DNA from: Bdellovibrionales bacterium
Lineage (GTDB): Bacteria > Bdellovibrionota > Bdellovibrionia > Bdellovibrionales > Bdellovibrionaceae
Reading direction: 5' to 3'
NCBI GenBank assembly: GCA_018266295.1
Contig: JAFEAQ010000008.1
Coordinates: 1 to 64,000 of the forward strand
Length of the DNA: 64,000 bases
Shown in pieces: positions 51,718 to 59,509 of this stretch. Under the pieces are notes generated by a model. That model saw only the letters and a program-made list of their open reading frames with translations. It was not told where the DNA came from and made no database searches. How positions within the stretch are numbered: the first letter of the stretch is position 1; each line of letters opens with the position of its first letter. The translations under genes and the position numbers were made by a program.

Positions 51718-51989
51718 AACGACCTCACTTGCAAATAGGTATTTCAAGAATCGTGCAGTGCCAGATGCAAATGAGTGATAGTTTAAGACAAATAGAACTG
51801 TCAAGGACCCGAATCGAGGACCAAAATTGGCGCCTAAGTTATTGGAATTATTTCAGAGTGAGACACTTTGTGCGTTCGGTGAAATGCTAAAAAGCATGGC
51901 ACTGAAGGGGGCTCTCCAATCCGTCCCTGGCCGATTTCTCCTCGGGGGTTCAACGCCCCTCTTAGGCGTGTACACGCTGGAGCCTAAAA

Positions 51990-52112
51990 TTACCGGAAAA
52001 GTTTTAGCAAACGTTCAATGATCTCAATAGCCAAAAGAACCAGCCTTAAGAGCCGTTGAGCTATATTCAAAAAACGACGAACCTTACTATGCTTTGTAGT
52101 TAGATTCTGCAT
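51990..52112 (-). CDS. Tiny cationic amphipathic peptide, 40 residues
   Basis: ATG at 52112 with a strong TAGGAGGT site five bases away. The peptide begins MQNLTTKHSKVRRFLN and continues as an amphipathic helix rich in Leu, Ile and Arg, ending LLKLFR (net positive). I recognise no family. It resembles membrane-active type I toxins or antimicrobial helices. Its ribosome site is paired in a hairpin (52115-52138), and the whole gene is antisense to structured RNA copy B, which would be a natural repressor. Confidence 0.55.
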   Translation of the reverse strand: MQNLTTKHSKVRRFLNIAQRLLRLVLLAIEIIERLLKLFR

Positions 52113-52114
52113 GG

Positions 52115-52138
52115 GACCTCCTAGGTAACGAGGAGACC
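52115..52138 (-). promoter_or_regulatory. Hairpin masking the ribosome site of the 40-residue peptide
   Basis: On the minus strand GGTCTCCT pairs with AGGAGGTC (two wobbles) around an eight-base loop. The right arm is the ribosome site itself, ending two bases before the ATG. Confidence 0.6.
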
Positions 52139-52302
52139 TCTGCCCAAAAAGCGAAATTGGAAAGCCCAGTTTCGCTTTTTGCATTTTGTGCGCCGATGTC
52201 GGTGATTTCTATTTTGGATTTGAGATTGCAAGAAGGGCAACTTTCGGACGGAGAGACCGAGTTTTAGGATTTAGCGCTGCGTCCGGAAACAGGGCCTGGC
52301 AC

Positions 52303-52845
52303 CTATTTCTTATTCCACTCAAAATTCTTCACGAGCTGGTTGCAGCTGGTGAGGGTTTTTTGGAAGCTCGTTTGGTTGTCCAAGCAGGTGAGGATCGCGA
52401 CGTGCTGACCACGTTGCAAAATCACTTGGCGGATTTGCTTGCTCTTGCTTCTTTGAACCATGTCGACGACGAGGCCCGGGCTGCCAGAGACGGCGAAAGA
52501 TTTTGCGCCTAAAACTTCAAAGCCGTAGCTTGGGTAATCGCGCATCCATTTTTTTGCGTAGTTTTCTAAAGTGCCCTGCTTCGACAATGTGTCAGTACGA
52601 ACTGATAGAGAGGCTGTTGATTCGATCGAGCCCTTCGGAGTGAAGCGCACAGCCTCAAACATCGAGTCCTTATTTTGCGGAGTCGGTAGCCAATCCGTGC
52701 CCAAAGTGCGCAGATTAAATCCCTGACTCTGGAAGTATAGACCTTGCTGTGGATTGGTTAATACAGAAGTGCTGGTCGCAGGATGAGGTGCCGCCACCGC
52801 TACTTTCGCCATCAAAAAGAGAAGACTGATGATTGGGTATTTCAC
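52303..52845 (-). CDS. Small secreted protein, unknown
   Basis: 180 residues with a signal peptide ending in AVA. The mature part has LGTDWLPTPQNKDSMFEAVRF and GSPGLVVDMVQRSKSKQIRQVIL. This layout is seen in PsbP/DUF1795-like periplasmic proteins, a weak resemblance. Two cysteines near the end may form a disulfide. It overlaps the beta-propeller gene by four bases, so it is co-expressed with it and mutY. Confidence 0.7.
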   Translation of the reverse strand: MKYPIISLLFLMAKVAVAAPHPATSTSVLTNPQQGLYFQSQGFNLRTLGTDWLPTPQNKDSMFEAVRFTPKGSIESTASLSVRTDTLSKQGTLENYAKKWMRDYPSYGFEVLGAKSFAVSGSPGLVVDMVQRSKSKQIRQVILQRGQHVAILTCLDNQTSFQKTLTSCNQLVKNFEWNKK

Positions 52846-53849
52846 TTTTTCAGTGTATCTTGCGGCGCTTGCTCATTGCAAGGGCCAAGATCCACCGGCA
52901 AATCCCAGCGATACACCTGACTCTTATCAGCCCCCGCCACGCGGAAAAGCATAAGATTCGGATTTTTCACTGAAAACTGCATTTCAGAAAAGTTGAGTTT
53001 GTTTTTCAAAAGGGTCTGGGTGCAGAGCTTCGCTTCTTCGTACAAATCAATCTGGCTGTATTCCGCCCCCTCAGGGGTCCAGCTATACACGAGCTCGTTT
53101 TTCTTATTCATCACCACACTGTGAATAACGCCCTTCAGATTACGAACCACCGCGCGGTTCTTGCCCCACACCGTGCTCGTCACAATGTTCTGAGTCTTAT
53201 CGACGAGATCTTCTTCGACCCAGTACAAAGTCTTGCCGTCCGGAGCCAGCGAAGCGCTTCGTTGCGGGCGAGCTCGGTCGAACTGGAAAATAATCACCTT
53301 ATCTGTATCAAGGTCTAGCCAATAGAGGCCCGGAGTTTCCTGACGAGTTGAGGTGAAGAGCATTTGTTTTTTTGCAGGGACATACAGCATCTCGCCATCA
53401 AACCCCGGAGAGTTCGTTAAACGGCCAATGTCGTTCCCATAGGGATCGCTGTGATAGATTTCAGCCTTCGGATAACGAGGATCCGCATCGACTGCAAAAG
53501 GTTGCTCTTTGATTTCATCCGTCGTTGATGAATAGAGGATCTGATCTTTTTCTAGCGGAAACACGCTGAGCACTTCGCCGTCTTGGAAAGTAATGCGGCG
53601 ATCCCGTTGCATCGTCAGATCGTATTCATGAATCTGAGTGTTCTTGTGGCCTTTGCGATTTTGGCTGACGTAGTAAATTTTTTCTCCATCGGGAGAAAAG
53701 ACAGCCGAACGATTATAACCTTGTGATAATACCACGCTGGCATCTTTGCTTCGTAGGTAATCAACTTCCGCCGGAAGTTCTGGCTTTTTGGTTTTGGATT
53801 GGCAGGCGAGAAGGGCCATGCACAATCCAGTCAAAAAGAAAAATCTCAC
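52842..53849 (-). CDS. Beta-propeller lipoprotein (TolB-like repeats)
   Basis: About 335 residues. The GTG at 53849 overlaps the mutY stop and has GGAG five bases upstream. It gives a lipoprotein signal (LCMALLAC). The mature protein has WD40-like/TolB-type blades: NRSAVFSPDGEKIYYVS, TFQDGEVLSVFP, YGNDIGRLTNSPGFDGEMLY and RSASLAPDGKTLYWV. Such lipoproteins are scaffolds in the envelope. No Tol-Pal genes are adjacent. Confidence 0.82.
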   Translation of the reverse strand: MRFFFLTGLCMALLACQSKTKKPELPAEVDYLRSKDASVVLSQGYNRSAVFSPDGEKIYYVSQNRKGHKNTQIHEYDLTMQRDRRITFQDGEVLSVFPLEKDQILYSSTTDEIKEQPFAVDADPRYPKAEIYHSDPYGNDIGRLTNSPGFDGEMLYVPAKKQMLFTSTRQETPGLYWLDLDTDKVIIFQFDRARPQRSASLAPDGKTLYWVEEDLVDKTQNIVTSTVWGKNRAVVRNLKGVIHSVVMNKKNELVYSWTPEGAEYSQIDLYEEAKLCTQTLLKNKLNFSEMQFSVKNPNLMLFRVAGADKSQVYRWDLPVDLGPCNEQAPQDTLKK

Positions 53850-54838
53850 AAGGTCTCCACTTTTTTTAAAACTTTTGTCAATAAGCTCGAAGGATTCACT
53901 TGTTTCAGATTTCCGAGCTCCACCCACTGAGTTTCTTTGGAAACTTTCGGAGTGCGCGAATCCTTTTTAATCTGAATGTAAATATCATGATGAGTGATAA
54001 AGTGTTTAACATCAAAGTTTTTTGGCTTTTCTTCCTGAGTCAGGACTTTCCCCGGGAAAATCCACTGACCTTTTAAGAAAGGAGCATAATTGTTTTGGAC
54101 CAAAGCCACCTGAAGTGAAGATTTATTTTTTCGAATATGGACTTCCGGCTGCCATACCCAAACTTCGCTTTCTTTACGCGGTTTTTTCAGAGGCAATTTT
54201 TCTACCAGATTTTTTTCACGAGCGACACAATCAGAACTCCACGGGCACAACAAGCAGCTGACTTTTTGAGGAGTGCAAACTGTGGCACCTAATTCCATCA
54301 GTGCCTGATTGATGTCTGCCGGTGAACCGGCTTCAGCCAAAGCATCTGACATTTTTTGCAACTCATCGCGAGCGGCAGAATTCCACCACTCGAGTTTCTT
54401 GCCATACTTACGTGACAGTACGCGAATCACATTGCCATCAAGAACGCCGACGGCTTCATCGTAAGCAATACTTGCAACTGCACGCGACGTGTAGGGACCA
54501 AATCCTGGCAGCTCCAAAAGACCGGCCGCCGTTTTTGGAAAGCCATTTTCCGCAATGGCTTTGGCCGCTTTATGAAGATTGCGCGCGCGCGAGTAATACC
54601 CAAGACCGGCCCACGCTTCAAGCACGTCCGATTCAGGAGCTTTAGCCAGAGCTTCGACTGTGGGGAAGCGCTTTAAAAACTTCTCGTAATAAGGAATCAC
54701 GGCAACAACAGTGGTTTGTTGCAGCATCACTTCCGAGATCCAAATGCGATAGGCATCTTTGCTGCGACGCCAAGGCAAATCACGTTTGTTTTCCTGGTAC
54801 CATTTCAGAAGTTTTTTGTGGTCCGTCATAGTCTTCAT
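53846..54838 (-). CDS. mutY: A/G-specific adenine DNA glycosylase
   Basis: About 330 residues; removes adenine mispaired with 8-oxoguanine. The helix-hairpin-helix reads LELPGFGPYTSRAVASIAYD and ends with the catalytic aspartate in VLDGNVIRVLSR. SEVMLQQTTV has the catalytic glutamate region. The iron-sulfur cluster cysteines are spaced 6-2-5 (CTPQKVSCLLCPWSSDC). The C-terminal NUDIX-like domain is present. I prefer the ATG at 54838, with AGGA nine bases upstream; an ATG at 54934 would leave no room for the divergent speB ribosome site. Confidence 0.93.
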   Translation of the reverse strand: MKTMTDHKKLLKWYQENKRDLPWRRSKDAYRIWISEVMLQQTTVVAVIPYYEKFLKRFPTVEALAKAPESDVLEAWAGLGYYSRARNLHKAAKAIAENGFPKTAAGLLELPGFGPYTSRAVASIAYDEAVGVLDGNVIRVLSRKYGKKLEWWNSAARDELQKMSDALAEAGSPADINQALMELGATVCTPQKVSCLLCPWSSDCVAREKNLVEKLPLKKPRKESEVWVWQPEVHIRKNKSSLQVALVQNNYAPFLKGQWIFPGKVLTQEEKPKNFDVKHFITHHDIYIQIKKDSRTPKVSKETQWVELGNLKQVNPSSLLTKVLKKVETL

Positions 54839-54932
54839 AGAGCGAGATCCTAGAGTATAAAGCCATTGTTTCCAAATGCTTTTTATCAGATAATCAGGAC
54901 CTAGCCGGAGTGCTAAAAAGGGGAGTTTCATC

Positions 54933-55871
54933 ATGGAATATAAACCGCTCAGTGGCCGTGAGTTTCCGCGTTTTTCAGGTATTAAAACTTTTTTCAGATT
55001 GCCCCATGTGCCTGTCGATGCGGACTACGAAGTAGGTATCTTCGGTATTCCTTACGATGGCGGCGTTTCTTATCGCCCAGGCCCACGCTTTGCGCCGACC
55101 GAAGTGCGTGAGATGTCGAGCCTCGGCCGTGGCTTTCATATGAGCCGCGAACTCAATTGGATTGAAAAATTAAAAGTGGCCGATATCGGCGATTGCTCGA
55201 CAGTTCCTATTGATCAAGGTCAAACCTACGCAAACATCGAAAAGTTTGTCAGTGGCGTTCTTTCGAAAAATAAAAAATTCATCGCGTGCGGTGGAGATCA
55301 CTCAACAACACTTCCGGTTTTGCGGGCGCTTCGCAAGCATTACGGCAGACCGCTTCAGTTTATTCACTTCGATGCACATTTAGATACTTATCCAGCGGCT
55401 TGGGGCTGCGAGTATCATCACGGAGCTTTCGCCCGTCACGCAGTGGAAGAAGGCCTTGTAGATCCTCGTAAGATGATTCAGATCGGTATCCGTGGGCCTC
55501 TTGCGGGCGGTGATGATTTGAATTTCGTGAACAACAATGGCATCCGTGTTTTCACAATGGATGATATCCGCGAGCTGCCAATCAATGAGTTCGTAAACCA
55601 ACTTCCGGTTTGCGACGACACCCCAACTTATATTAGCTTTGACGTGGATTGCCTGGATCCAGCTTACGCTCCAGGGACGGGGACTCCGGTTCCAGGTGGA
55701 ATGACAAGCTACGAAGCCCAACGCATTTTGCGTGCTTTGAAAATTCCGAATCTTGTCGGTGGGGACGTGGTCGAGATTTCTCCGCCGTTTGATCACTGCG
55801 GTATTACTTCCCTCATCGGCGTGGATGTCATGTTTGAGTTTCTTTGCATGATGGCCGGGAATAAAAAGTAG
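54933..55871 (+). CDS. speB: Agmatinase-family ureohydrolase
   Basis: 312 residues of the arginase/agmatinase superfamily. Manganese ligands lie in GGDHSTTLP, HFDAHLDTY and SFDVDCLDP, and FGIPYDGGVSYRPG is the typical early motif. EISPP near the end holds the conserved glutamate. Agmatinase yields putrescine and urea; guanidinobutyrase or proclavaminate amidinohydrolase activity cannot be excluded. GGGGAG precedes the ATG by seven bases. The gene is divergent from mutY. Confidence 0.88.
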   Translation: MEYKPLSGREFPRFSGIKTFFRLPHVPVDADYEVGIFGIPYDGGVSYRPGPRFAPTEVREMSSLGRGFHMSRELNWIEKLKVADIGDCSTVPIDQGQTYANIEKFVSGVLSKNKKFIACGGDHSTTLPVLRALRKHYGRPLQFIHFDAHLDTYPAAWGCEYHHGAFARHAVEEGLVDPRKMIQIGIRGPLAGGDDLNFVNNNGIRVFTMDDIRELPINEFVNQLPVCDDTPTYISFDVDCLDPAYAPGTGTPVPGGMTSYEAQRILRALKIPNLVGGDVVEISPPFDHCGITSLIGVDVMFEFLCMMAGNKK

Positions 55872-56044
55872 CTAGACTAAAGTCTTTGACACTTTCTTAG
55901 ACCTCCATAATGGCGGGTCTAGTTGTGCTTATTTTTTGTACAAAACAGAGTGAAATTCGGATGCTTATTAAATAAACATCCCGATTTTGCTGGCCGTTTG
56001 TCTTTTTTCCGAAAGTTTTTCCTGGATCTGACGAAGAGACAGGT

Positions 56045-57109
56045 ATGAAAACACAATACCTAAATCCTCAAAGACTTTTGGCCTGTTTATTAACCCCTCT
56101 GGTGGCGGTCTCTTGTGCCCAGACACGATTCTTACCTGTCGATCAAGGACAAGACGCTTCCAGCGTCGATGTTCCTAATAAGGTCGTGAACTCGACGGAA
56201 GTCGTGGCGGCCGGAAATAAGCAAGTAGACTTCCTCCTTGTCCTCGATGACTCCAATTCCATGTTGCCGGAGTTGAAAAAACTTTCTGCACGGATGGAAA
56301 GCTTCGTGACCTTCCTCGAGGCAAGTCAAATTGATTGGCAGATGTGTGTGGCGACGACTCGAGCTTCAATGTTCGGGACTCACTTACCTTGGAAAAACTA
56401 TTCTCCCGCTTCGGGAACTCCTTCTTATGTATTGAAGAGAGGCGGCGGCGATCTGAATACGATCTTCACCTCGACGATCAATTCCATCACTATTGGTGGC
56501 GGGGACTCCGGTGATGAACGGGCGATTAAATCTGCTTATGTGAGCTTCCAAAATTTGGGGCCGTGCTATCGACCGGGTGCTGCAGTTTCTGTGATTGCGA
56601 TCTCGGATGAAGACGAACGCTCTGTGGGTGGTGACCCATCGAAAGTAAAAGCAAAGGATGCCGCAGGTTCTTACCAGCCGCTTGAGAATGAAGACATGCC
56701 ACTCAATCTTGTGGCGCGTGCACAAGCGTCGTTCGGTGCGGGTCTTCGCTTTACATTTAACTCTATTATTGTGAAGCCGAACGACAAGGCTTGTGAGGCG
56801 GAACAAGATATTGATACATCACCAAGTCATCCTGGATATGTTTACTCTGTGATGTCGAGTCTCACCGATGGTGGTGTCGGAAGTATCTGTGATGCTGATT
56901 ACAGTGCGAACTTAAATACTTTTAAAGATAAAATCGTCAACTCACTCAACCAAGTTACTTTGCAATGTGATCCGGTAGCAGGATCTCTAAAAGTAAAGGT
57001 TAATGGCCAACTGATTTCAAATTTCAAAACAGACAAGAAGCTCTTGAAGTTTGCGAAATCCCTGGTTGAGGGCACACGTATCGAGCTGACGTATCAGTGC
57101 CAGGATTAA
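56045..57109 (+). CDS. VWA-like lipoprotein
   Basis: 354 residues with a lipobox (LVAVSC). A VWA domain contains the MIDAS motif LVLDDSNSM near residue 75 and VIAISDEDERSVGG further on; about six cysteines follow. It resembles the VWA lipoprotein at 31902-33179 in layout, including a beta-rich tail. It stands alone here with no Glt-type genes beside it. Likely a surface or periplasmic binding protein. Confidence 0.8.
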   Translation: MKTQYLNPQRLLACLLTPLVAVSCAQTRFLPVDQGQDASSVDVPNKVVNSTEVVAAGNKQVDFLLVLDDSNSMLPELKKLSARMESFVTFLEASQIDWQMCVATTRASMFGTHLPWKNYSPASGTPSYVLKRGGGDLNTIFTSTINSITIGGGDSGDERAIKSAYVSFQNLGPCYRPGAAVSVIAISDEDERSVGGDPSKVKAKDAAGSYQPLENEDMPLNLVARAQASFGAGLRFTFNSIIVKPNDKACEAEQDIDTSPSHPGYVYSVMSSLTDGGVGSICDADYSANLNTFKDKIVNSLNQVTLQCDPVAGSLKVKVNGQLISNFKTDKKLLKFAKSLVEGTRIELTYQCQD

Positions 57110-57190
57110 GTAACATGTAAATGATTTCTACACGGAGAGGGACAGGGAAGCCCTCTTCTTCATTTAGACGCGGCATAATTTCTGCTCTGA

Positions 57191-58195
57191 ATGAAAGTCA
57201 TGAAAAAGCTTCTCTTGTTCCCTTGTCTCTATTTGGTTTTTGGTAACATAGCGATGGCATCGGAGAATCCCTATCTCCAGTTGAAATCTCGCGATTGCCG
57301 CCAGAATCTCATCACCTTAAAGCCTGGGAATACCTTACCAAATATCCCTGAGCTGCCGGCCTTCACAATTGGCCGCGTTGCTGTTTTTGACCACACAGTT
57401 TTGAGAAATGCTCAAGACGAAGAAAGCACCCGCCAAGTGGTTCAATATGCCCGTAAGAAAATTCCCGGAGTTCTTTCTGCTTTACGCGCCAAAGGCCTTT
57501 TATCAGAGATTAATCGCGTGGCAAAAATCTACGGAGTCGATCCGTTACAAGTCTTAGCTCCGATCTTGGGTGAAAAAGTCTTTAATGGGTTCATCGATGC
57601 GGCTCTTCAGGACTCAGTCTCTAACTTCTTAAAGAGCGATCTCGATCGCATTGGCGGCGATATTCGTAAGCTCGGTGAAAAGCCCGAAGTGCAGGCGTGT
57701 ATGCGCTCTTCGATCAGCAATTACTGGAAGTGGCAATGCGCTGTTTTCTACAATGCCGACGAGGTCGGAAATCCTCTGTTAGTGAAGGTCAAAAAAGCGG
57801 GAACATGCGGTATTGCTCAGTTCAACCCCGTTTTGCTGTGGTCTTTGAATGACGTGGTTGTTCGCGTTGGCCATCAGGAGCCGATTGTTTTTGGCGATAT
57901 CAAAAAGTCTTTGGATGTGGTCTTAACTCCGCAGAAAATTCTGCACTACCTTGCAGCTTATGCGCTGGTGGCTCGCCAGGTTTACTTAGATGTGGCTTGT
58001 GTCGATATTTCGAAAAATGCGGGGATCGTGGCGTCGCTCTATAATTTAGGAGGAGAATACACTCGGGCGTATTACTTATCCCGGGCCCGTGCGGAATTTC
58101 CGGCAGAAAACCGCCGCCCTCAGGAGAACTATTTTGGCTGGTTCATTAATTACTTCGAAGGAGATCTTCGGAAGGAACTGCAAAAGGAGCTGTGA
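57191..58195 (+). CDS. Secreted DUF1402-like protein
   Basis: 334 residues with a signal peptide ending in AMA. IYGVDPLQVLAPILGEKVFN and CGIAQFNPVLLWSLNDVV, then ILHYLAAYALVARQVYLDVA and GIVASLYNLGG, fit the DUF1402 family of periplasmic proteins, which has a lysozyme/transglycosylase-like look (a conserved Glu-Lys in GEKV and an AQFNP turn). Enzyme activity is unproven. Its stop codon lies in the stem of a shared terminator. Confidence 0.68.
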   Translation: MKVMKKLLLFPCLYLVFGNIAMASENPYLQLKSRDCRQNLITLKPGNTLPNIPELPAFTIGRVAVFDHTVLRNAQDEESTRQVVQYARKKIPGVLSALRAKGLLSEINRVAKIYGVDPLQVLAPILGEKVFNGFIDAALQDSVSNFLKSDLDRIGGDIRKLGEKPEVQACMRSSISNYWKWQCAVFYNADEVGNPLLVKVKKAGTCGIAQFNPVLLWSLNDVVVRVGHQEPIVFGDIKKSLDVVLTPQKILHYLAAYALVARQVYLDVACVDISKNAGIVASLYNLGGEYTRAYYLSRARAEFPAENRRPQENYFGWFINYFEGDLRKELQKEL

Positions 58196-58210
58196 AACAC
58201 AGCCCCTTTG
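58181..58210. terminator. Terminator overlapping a stop codon
   Basis: GGAGCTGTG pairs with CACAGCCCC around AAA, extended by AAAA/TTT pairs. It includes the DUF1402 gene stop (58193-58195) and serves the convergent gene at 58222 on the other strand. Confidence 0.75.
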
Positions 58211-58221
58211 CCAGCGTCGAA

Positions 58222-58473
58222 TTACTTCTTAAGAACGCAAGTTGCAGAGATAGTAGAACCTTGACCGAAAGGTCTTTCAGTCAAACGGCACTCTTCAGTT
58301 TGCTGTTTGCAAACCGCTTTTACGTACAGTTGGCCTTGAGCATCTTCAGAAATAACGCTGTTGCCATCGCACCAAGAAAGGTAACGAACAGAAGGTTCAG
58401 TACGGCCGTCACCGATAGTCAAAGCCATTGCAGGAGCGGACGCCAATACTGCTAACATCAGGATAGATTTCAT
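58222..58473 (-). CDS. Small secreted cysteine-containing protein
   Basis: 83 residues: signal peptide ending in AMA, then a short domain with four cysteines (LSWCDGN, AVCKQQTEEC, ATCVLKK). ATG at 58473 with AAGGA about nine bases upstream; the open frame to 58536 starts in non-coding sequence. Function unknown. Small disulfide-stabilised secreted proteins are often inhibitors or adhesins, but nothing here shows that. Confidence 0.7.
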   Translation of the reverse strand: MKSILMLAVLASAPAMALTIGDGRTEPSVRYLSWCDGNSVISEDAQGQLYVKAVCKQQTEECRLTERPFGQGSTISATCVLKK

Positions 58474-58738
58474 CTTTACGATCCTTTTTAATTGGTTGTT
58501 ATTAACCTGTTGAAATTTGAAAATGCAATCTATCATCCCCGGGACACCTCCACAATGACCTTGAAAATTTTGGAGGTCTTTCGGTGTTTAAGCCTTTGAC
58601 AGGGGCCTTTTTACGGCGGCTTTTCAGGGGTTTGGGGATCTTCAGGTCGTTTTAAATCGCCCTCCAGTGCCGTCCCGATTGGTCCGCGGATTGCTTTACC
58701 AGATATCGACTTTTTAATTTTTTTAGTTCGGAGGCATT

Positions 58739-59113
58739 ATGAAGAACATGGTTGTTTCCCTGGCTTTGTTGCTCAGTACATCGTCTGCATTTGCGCTTAC
58801 TCAGGATGTGAAAGTTTGCAGTGTGGGACGTGAAGGGCAAGTCTATACAACGGAGTTTCGTGTAGACGGCTCACAAGCGACAATGATCGTCGACGGAGAG
58901 GTTTTACCTTATACGGTAGACTCAGTGAGAGGTGCGGACTTGAAGCGCGCATCTGCCATTGCCGGAGAAAAAGTGGTCCAAGCTACGCAGTATGTAATCA
59001 GCTCGCCTCAAGGAACTACAACGCTTCAAATTGCCAAAGGCGTTTCAGGCGTCGACTATATGTTGTTCCCTCAGAACGGCATCTTGGGCGCAAGCTCTGA
59101 CAACTGCCGATAG
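58739..59113 (+). CDS. Small secreted protein, unknown
   Basis: 124 residues with a signal peptide ending in AFA; GGAGG is six bases before the ATG. The mature part is beta-rich with two cysteines (KVCSVGREGQVY, SSDNCR). It is a stand-alone gene with a strong terminator. Confidence 0.72.
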   Translation: MKNMVVSLALLLSTSSAFALTQDVKVCSVGREGQVYTTEFRVDGSQATMIVDGEVLPYTVDSVRGADLKRASAIAGEKVVQATQYVISSPQGTTTLQIAKGVSGVDYMLFPQNGILGASSDNCR

Positions 59114-59135
59114 TATTGATTGAAATTTTTAAATG

Positions 59136-59167
59136 AAAGGGTCTGGAGAAATCCGGGCCCTTTTTTT
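59136..59167 (+). terminator. Intrinsic terminator
   Basis: AAAGGGTCTGGA pairs with TCCGGGCCCTTT (two wobbles), GAAA loop, seven T. Ends the secreted protein gene at 59113. Confidence 0.93.
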
Positions 59168-59213
59168 ATTTTCTGGTTGGTGGTGGCTCCGCATTTCCTC
59201 CTGCATCCTGCAA

Positions 59214-59391
59214 TCGGGGCTTCCGCCCCGAACCCCGCTTCCTGACGGCCATCCGGGCCGTCAGGTTCCCATACACTGGGACCCTTCGAGTCGTATCTGC
59301 AACGCTTACACTTCAAGTACTTGTCTTCCGTCTTCATTCCCAGACGACCACGATGGTCGTCTGGTCCCGTTCTCACGGACGGATGGCCGTC
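59214..59391. repeat. Array of palindromic (REP-like) elements
   Basis: Perfect hairpins TCGGGGC/GCCCCGA (59214-59231), CCTGACGGCC/GGCCGTCAGG (59241-59265) and CCAGACGACC/GGTCGTCTGG (59340-59364), plus GACGG/CCGTC (59378-59391). The 25-base second and third units share a pattern with compensating changes. The fourth is the inverse of part of the second (GACGGCCATCCG). No gene or T run is attached. This fills the 340-base gap before the regulator terminator. Confidence 0.7.
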
Positions 59392-59448
59392 GAGCAATCC
59401 GCGACTGGGCGAGCGAAGACGCACATTACGCGAAGAACATGCGCAAAA

Positions 59449-59480
59449 TAAAAAACCCCACATCTCGTCAAAGATGTGGG
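59449..59480 (-). terminator. Intrinsic terminator of the response regulator gene
   Basis: CCCACATCT pairs with AGATGTGGG. On the minus strand it is followed by a run of T, about 30 bases after the stop at 59510. Confidence 0.9.
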
Positions 59481-59509
59481 TCCATTTCAGAGCAATATAC
59501 GCGCTCAAA

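Larger units (their letters stand above)
51900..52180 (+). ncRNA. Candidate structured RNA, copy B
   Basis: TCCAAT (51915-51920) can pair with ATTGGA (52156-52161). A CCGA/TCGG hairpin, then TTAGGC/GCCTAA (51962-51987) enclosing a perfect GCGTGTACACGC palindrome, match the plan of copy A. It ends in a strong terminator (AAAAAGCGAAA with TTTCGCTTTTT, 52146-52180). Compared with copy A it has about 120 extra bases in the middle, and these contain, on the other strand, a 40-codon gene. No convincing promoter is seen; TGCTAAAAA near 51885 is a weak option. Together with the minus-strand gene this accounts for most of the gap 51805-52302. Confidence 0.58.

Noticed and set aside
52291-52310. TGGCACC resembling a sigma-54 -24 box on the plus strand
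   Set aside because: No GC at the required ten-base spacing, and it lies at the end of a minus-strand gene.
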